From Litorimonas sp964490745 (GTDB lineage Bacteria; Pseudomonadota; Alphaproteobacteria; Caulobacterales; Maricaulaceae), in contig CAZBDT010000018.1 of assembly GCA_964490745.1 (NCBI GenBank), forward strand, positions 1 to 27,032: a stretch of DNA of 27,032 nt, given 5' to 3'. Positions within the stretch are counted from its first letter, which is position 1. Every line of letters starts with the position of its first letter. This document shows positions 22,780 to 27,032 of the stretch, in pieces. The translations under genes were made by a program, and so were the position numbers. A model generated the notes under the pieces. The model had not been told where the DNA came from, searched no databases, and saw nothing but the letters and a program-made list of their open reading frames with translations.

Positions 22780-24675
22780 TTATCTAGCAAATTTTGATAG
22801 CAATCGAATATATGCCACCTGATAACTATTTGAATTCTCCGTGACTTCCCAACTATTGATCGGCCATCCTTCATTAAAGTCTGCATATGATTTTGCCGGA
22901 GGCTGACCGCTCGGCGGAGCCTTTATCGGAATTTTACACATTTTCGCGCCATATCCACCACAGACAGTCTTACAGCATTCATCCCTAGAATAACTATCAT
23001 TCGGCCCACCGACCAAAAAACCCGGAGCGGGCCCTATTTTTGACCTCCCGACGACATCATATTTTGAGCCATCTTTAAACCAGGCATGATAAAATTGGGT
23101 AACAGAATTTTCCGCCCCATAACGCCCCATATTTGATAAATACACTTTGTTGAGCGGGTTAACCCCATGAATATAATGCAAGTAACCAGCGGCTGCATTC
23201 AGGTACTCAATCCTGGAACGGGGCCCAACGCCCCCAACGATAGCTTGAGTATAAATAGCACCACGACGTGATTTTGTAGCGTTACTTCCCCACCAATACC
23301 CGTCAACAAATGAAAGATATGGATCTTCTTGGTCTCTAATTGTTGGCCATCCGTTATAAGCATTCAAAATGTTGGTTTCATATTCACGTTTAATTCGCGC
23401 GGCAAGTTTTGGAGGCGTGCCGGGCTGACGCGCATAAAATAAAAGATCAAATGCCATCATACCTTCGAAACCATCAGGCGTATTCGCCTGCATCGGTTTT
23501 ATCTCATTATATAGACGTTCAATCACCCGATCGAAATAAAGATCACCGTGCAGCGCTTTCATTTGTATGGCTGCGATCAGAACTTTCTTTGCCAATCGGT
23601 CCGCCTCAACCTCTTGTTGGCCTGCCGCCAATCCTTCCGAATTTGAACGCGGGTCATTATTGTAAAATTTCACCTTGGGATTCGACTCAAACCATTGCCA
23701 AGCTTTATCCGCACGAGAGGCATACCGATTAGCGTCTTGCGTAAAACCCGCGGCCCCATAAACCCGTGCAGCCATGGCAAAAGCGCCCGCGGACGTAACG
23801 GTTGCAGAGCTATTCGGTGGACCATAACGGCTCGGCTCTTTCGCGGCAGAGGGAGGAGAAGCCTGCCCTAGACCCATCACAGAGAGCATAGCCCCATCTT
23901 CATTTTGCATCCTTTCAAGCCAATCCAGACCCCATTTCACTTCATCCAATATATCGGGAATACCATTGCCTGACTCAGGTATATTAAAATCATCCGTCCA
24001 AATACTCGGATTTTCTATATAAGCTCCCAACAGCCATGTTACATAATTTGCAGTCCAACTCGTATATTTATTATAATCGCCTGCATCATACCAACCGCCA
24101 CGTAGGTCTCTCTGGGTCGACGGGTCATTCATGCGGCTGAATAATCGAGCCTGTGTATCTTGGCCGTTGCGCAAGTGGCTGGCTTTATCCGCCCATAGCC
24201 CCGCGAATTGAGCTGTTTTTTCAAACCCCGCGCGTTGAAGATACATCGTTTTGAAGGCAGCTTTTAAAACGGGCTTATAAACCGAAGGTGAAATATCAAA
24301 AGCGTAGCTGTCTATGTTTTTAGTGACGTCACGAATGACATAACGTCCGGGCGCTCGAACTTCCGAAAAATCAAAATGCCAAATGCGATCACCGGACATT
24401 TCGTCAGTCCGACCATTTTTCCAAGCCACTGGCCTCCCTGTATAAACAATCTGCCCAGACCTTACATTAACGACAGCATAGCGTTGACTCGGTGAAAACG
24501 ACTGCCGCTCATCGAAACCAAGCTGTGGGTCCTTAATGACGGCGATTTTTTCCAGTGCCGGAAGGTATCCAAACTGATCTACAATAATAGGCGGCGTTTG
24601 GGCAGATGCGATCTCTGTACCTTGGGAACAGGCCAATAATATGAGCGCTGAAAATAGGGTTAGATATTTTTTCAT
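22780..24675 (-). CDS. Glycoside hydrolase family 9 (endoglucanase-like) lipoprotein
   Basis: 631 aa from the ATG at 24675, chosen because MKKYLTLFSALILLACSQG gives a proper lipoprotein signal (LLAC, Cys16); an ATG at 24711 would add twelve residues that spoil it. Residues about 25-130 form the Ig-like CelD_N domain common before GH9 (PIIVDQFGYLPALEKIAV, RVAPGRY-like VRAPGRYVIRDV). The (alpha/alpha)6 catalytic domain follows: DLRGGWYDAGDYNKYTSWTA with the catalytic aspartates (Asp197, Asp200), GIPDILDEVKWGLDWLERMQ, HYIHGVNPLNKVYL, and a C-terminal SWEVTENSNSYQVAYI with the general-acid Glu region (Glu610/Glu613). GH9 enzymes cleave beta-1,4-glucans by inversion. Two Cys pairs in RDECCKTVCGGYGAKMC are unusual. 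Lipid anchoring suggests cell-envelope processing of cello-oligosaccharides. Not in an operon with neighbours. Confidence 0.93.
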   Translation of the reverse strand: MKKYLTLFSALILLACSQGTEIASAQTPPIIVDQFGYLPALEKIAVIKDPQLGFDERQSFSPSQRYAVVNVRSGQIVYTGRPVAWKNGRTDEMSGDRIWHFDFSEVRAPGRYVIRDVTKNIDSYAFDISPSVYKPVLKAAFKTMYLQRAGFEKTAQFAGLWADKASHLRNGQDTQARLFSRMNDPSTQRDLRGGWYDAGDYNKYTSWTANYVTWLLGAYIENPSIWTDDFNIPESGNGIPDILDEVKWGLDWLERMQNEDGAMLSVMGLGQASPPSAAKEPSRYGPPNSSATVTSAGAFAMAARVYGAAGFTQDANRYASRADKAWQWFESNPKVKFYNNDPRSNSEGLAAGQQEVEADRLAKKVLIAAIQMKALHGDLYFDRVIERLYNEIKPMQANTPDGFEGMMAFDLLFYARQPGTPPKLAARIKREYETNILNAYNGWPTIRDQEDPYLSFVDGYWWGSNATKSRRGAIYTQAIVGGVGPRSRIEYLNAAAGYLHYIHGVNPLNKVYLSNMGRYGAENSVTQFYHAWFKDGSKYDVVGRSKIGPAPGFLVGGPNDSYSRDECCKTVCGGYGAKMCKIPIKAPPSGQPPAKSYADFNEGWPINSWEVTENSNSYQVAYIRLLSKFAR

Positions 24676-24692
24676 GCCTATACAGGACAAGA

Positions 24693-24706
24693 AAGGGTAG
24701 GCCCTT
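24693..24706 (-). terminator. Weak candidate terminator hairpin after ettA
   Basis: AAGGG-CCTA-CCCTT stem-loop on the - strand, 27 bp past the ettA stop, followed by TCTTGT rather than a clean T-tract. A longer GACAAG/CTTGTC pairing encloses it. It sits directly before the GH9 gene, so it could equally be a leader structure of that gene. Confidence 0.25.
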
Positions 24707-24732
24707 GTCAAGTCCCGACAATCAAACTGTCA

Positions 24733-26404
24733 TTACCGATCAAATTTTACGAATTTGAGTTTTTTCGGCATATCCGCATCCGGACCAAGGCGACGCTTCT
24801 TGTCTTCGATATAATCTGCAAAGTTGCCTTCAAACCATTCAACATGGCTGTCACCCTCATAGGCGAGGATGTGCGTGGCGACGCGATCGAGGAAGAAGCG
24901 ATCATGGGAAATAACCACGGCACAGCCCGGGAATTTCTCTAATGCGACTTCGAGTGATGCCAAAGTCTCACGGTCTAAATCGTTTGTTGGTTCATCGAGG
25001 AGGAGCAAGTTCGCAGGACGCGTTAGCATTTTCGCCAAATTTACGCGGTTTCGCTCACCACCGGAGAGCTGCCCAACATTTTTCTGTTGGTCTGTACCCT
25101 TAAAGTTAAAGGCCCCAACATAAGCGCGGGACGGCACTTCGCGTTTACCCATTTGAATAATGTCTAAACCATCCGAAATGGCTTCCCAGACATTCTTGCC
25201 CGGGTCGAGGGCCGCACGGTTTTGATCGACATAACCAAGTTCAACCGTTTCACCCGTTTTGAAAGTACCTTCATCCGGTTTTTCTTCACCCGTTATCATT
25301 TTGAAAAGTGTCGTTTTACCCGCTCCGTTTGGACCGATAACACCAACAATACCACCTCGCGGCAGTTTAAAGGACAAGTCTTTGATCAGAAGTTTGTCAC
25401 CAAAGCCTTTAGAGACATTATTCGCTTCGACTACAATATTGCCGAGGCGTTCGCCCATCGGAATACGGATTTCCGCGTGGGACACGACTTCATTCTCGGC
25501 TTCATCACGCAGCTTTTCATAGGCGTTGATACGGGCTTTTGACTTTGACTGGCGGGCCTTTGGATTGGACCGAATCCATTCCAATTCGCGTTTTAGTGCT
25601 TTTGTCTTGGAGTCTGCCTCGCGACCTTCCTGATCCATTCGCTTGCCTTTGGCTTCCAACCAAGAAGAGTAATTCCCCTCATGCGGATAAGCGCGGCCAC
25701 GATCAATCTCCAAGGTCCAATTTGTGATATTGTCGAGGAAGTAGCGATCATGGGTAATCAGGATGATCGCGCCGTTATAATTGACAAGATAGTTTTCCAG
25801 CCAAGCAACTGTTTCCGCGTCCAAATGGNNNNNNNNNNTGGTTGGTCGGCTCATCGAGCAATAAAAGATCAGGCTTTGATAGCAATAATTGGCAAAGCGC
25901 CACACGACGGGATTCACCGCCCGATAGGGAAGTCACGCCACTATCCTTTGGCGGGCAACGCAAAGCCTGCATGGCCATTTCGATTTTAGAATCAATGTCC
26001 CACGCATCGCGACCATCGACCTGCTCTTGCAGAGACGTCATCTGCTCCATCAATTCGTCAGAATATTCTTCCGCCATATCCATGGCCGCTTTATTATAAG
26101 CGTCAAAAATCTGCTTATCTTCACAGCCTTGAATAACATTTTCCCAAACCGTTTTTTCAGGATCAAGCTTTGGCTCTTGCGGTAAGTAGCCAACCTTCAC
26201 GCCTTCGGCGGCCCAATGTTCGCCCGTGACTTCCGTATCGACACCCGCCATGACTTTCATCAATGTCGATTTACCGGCACCGTTCACACCAATCAGGCCG
26301 ATTTTCGCATCCGGGTAGAATGATAAATGGACATTATCAAGAATGGTCTTATTGCCGAATTTCTTCGTCAGACCTTGCATGTGATAGCAAAATTGGCGGG
26401 CCAT
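24733..26404 (-). CDS. ettA: Energy-dependent translational throttle protein EttA (ABC-F), interrupted by 10-N gap
   Basis: ABC-F ATPase that binds the ribosomal E site and gates entry into elongation according to ATP/ADP. Two ABC domains are present. The first has Walker A GVNGAGKSTLMK, signature LSGGESRRVAL and Walker B LLLLDEPTN. The second has GPNGAGKTTLFK, LSGGERNRVNL and LLLLDEPTNDLD. The linker holds the EttA arm/P-tIM segment WIRSNPKARQSKSKARINAY. The gap at 25829-25838 falls right after DEPTN. The flanks end ACCA and begin CCATTTGG: merging on the shared CCA gives NHLDAETVAWLENYL in frame and a 552-aa protein, close to the E. coli 555. So the gene is intact and the gap artificial. 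Upstream 26405-26473 carries a weak TTGCAA/CATATC promoter candidate. Confidence 0.95.
25829..25838. other. Assembly gap of 10 N inside ettA
   Basis: The spacer interrupts the first Walker B/H-loop region. The flanking sequences share the trinucleotide CCA, and removing one copy with all ten N restores the canonical EPTNHLDAE reading. The two contigs therefore appear to overlap rather than to be separated. Confidence 0.9.
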
Positions 26405-26473
26405 AGCGTGCTCTTCAAATCAGGGTAAATTATCTGAGCGCGATATGCGGCGAGCGGCCTAAAATTGCAAGGG

Positions 26474-26974
26474 CTAGTCTTCAGTCGGAAGCGGCTTCTG
26501 CGTCCAAGCGATGTAGGTAATTGGGAGAAACAACATAAAGATTGCGACATTCATCAATGTAAGAATAACGCCTGCAATCGTGAAGAAAGGTGTTTGAAAA
26601 TCATACCCTAAAGCCGTGAAGACAATCAAACCTACAATAATCGCGAATATATGCCCTATTAAAACAGCTTTGTAGGAGAAGTTCTTCGCATTTTGTATGG
26701 TCTCTCGTTCACGCTCATCTAAATAGCGATTGCGACCATATAGTCGGTTATAGATTCTATCTCCGCTTAGTGGAATACAGCTCGCGAGAAGTAATGTCAT
26801 AATGATTGCATTAAGTGGCTTATTAAAACCGTCTGATAAATTAAACATCTCGATTATACAAAATAAGGGGAAACCAGTCAGAGCTAGGATTGAAAACAAC
26901 CGCAGTCTTTTCAACGCTCTCGGTGTTAAAGCGTAATTGTTCTGGCGACATTTTTTTACTGATAGACTAACCAT
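26474..26974 (-). CDS. Small four-helix membrane protein of unknown function
   Basis: 166 aa. Four hydrophobic segments: about 26-45 (LFSILALTGFPLFCIIEMF), 55-71, 102-122 (AVLIGHIFAIIVGLIVFTAL) and 130-157 (TIAGVILTLMNVAIFMLFLP). Between helices 2 and 3 a polar loop contains YLDERERETIQNAKNFSYKA. That DERE-type loop recurs in small membrane proteins encoded beside helix-turn-helix regulators, but I cannot name the family. A strong AAGGAG six bases before the ATG fixes the start. It follows the tail of another gene by 10 bp, so the two probably form an operon. Function unknown. Confidence 0.8.
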   Translation of the reverse strand: MVSLSVKKCRQNNYALTPRALKRLRLFSILALTGFPLFCIIEMFNLSDGFNKPLNAIIMTLLLASCIPLSGDRIYNRLYGRNRYLDERERETIQNAKNFSYKAVLIGHIFAIIVGLIVFTALGYDFQTPFFTIAGVILTLMNVAIFMLFLPITYIAWTQKPLPTED

Positions 26975-26984
26975 CTTGAACTCC

Positions 26985-27032
26985 TTATTTTGCCGTACGT
27001 TTGGCGGCTAATTCTTGTGATAGTGTTTTGAA
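26985..27032 (-). CDS. C-terminal end of an unidentified gene (cut by window edge)
   Basis: Open from the window edge to a TAA at 26985-26987, encoding the last 15 residues FKTLSQELAAKRTAK. The stop lies 10 bp before the start of the membrane-protein gene and adjoins its AAGGAG ribosome site (TAAGGAG), the spacing expected within an operon. Too short to assign; a small DNA-binding regulator would fit the neighbour's type but is only a guess. Confidence 0.5.
   Translation of the reverse strand, partial: FKTLSQELAAKRTAK

Noticed and set aside
22724..22886. N-terminal extension of the ArsR-methyltransferase up to 22886 with an apparent hydrophobic helix
   Set aside because: The extra 54 residues overlap the GH9 3' end and the AT-rich promoter; translation of the A/T run mimics a membrane helix, and the winged helix starts normally at 22724.

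Overview
The window reads as part of an alphaproteobacterial chromosome, most likely a marine, Caulobacterales/Maricaulales-like (Hyphomonadaceae-type) bacterium. The reasons are gene content and order: YbjN-proC, ilvE divergent from an OmpR/EnvZ-type pair, an ArsR-methyltransferase fusion upstream of metF, and LacA/LacC-like sugar dehydrogenases. Base composition is moderate, roughly half GC by eye. This placement is inference. The sequence is a draft: two 10-N spacers (4267-4276 and 25829-25838) each break an otherwise intact gene. Both genes can be restored in frame from the flanks.

Left part (1-3246, + strand): the 3' part of a class A penicillin-binding protein, a secreted CAP-domain protein, and a DgoK-type sugar-acid kinase. 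Centre (3267-13502, - strand): a compact eight-gene sugar-oxidation operon. In order of transcription it holds a Gfo/Idh/MocA oxidoreductase, a TIM-barrel epimerase/isomerase, an MFS transporter, a Tat-exported LacC/gluconate-2-dehydrogenase-subunit-3-like lipoprotein, three tandem GMC flavoprotein dehydrogenases, and a second TIM-barrel protein with its own Tat/lipobox leader. Almost every junction is a stop/start overlap or abutment. Upstream lies a perfect 14-bp palindrome of LacI-family type beside a consensus -35. I infer periplasmic FAD-dependent oxidation of a sugar or glycoside (3-keto-glycoside chemistry as in the Caulobacter Lac and Agrobacterium 3-ketosugar systems). Uptake by the MFS carrier and rearrangement or cleavage by the epimerase and Gfo/Idh/MocA enzymes would follow. 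A GH9 glucanase lipoprotein about 9 kb further right could supply cello-oligosaccharides.

Right of the operon (13749-17310, + strand): a small lipoprotein, TrhO (tRNA U34 hydroxylation) translationally coupled to a GST-like protein, then YbjN coupled to ProC. Next (17319-19322, -) comes an EnvZ/OmpR-like two-component pair, divergent from ilvE (19448-20332, +). Then on the - strand: an ArsR-methyltransferase regulator, metF and a small NTF2-like membrane-anchored protein as one operon, the GH9 enzyme, the translation factor EttA (split by the second gap), and a small four-helix membrane protein preceded by the tail of an unidentified gene.

No rRNA, tRNA, CRISPR array, insertion sequence or integrase was seen. 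No stretch over 300 bases lacks a gene; the longest is 13503-13748, which carries the operon's control region.
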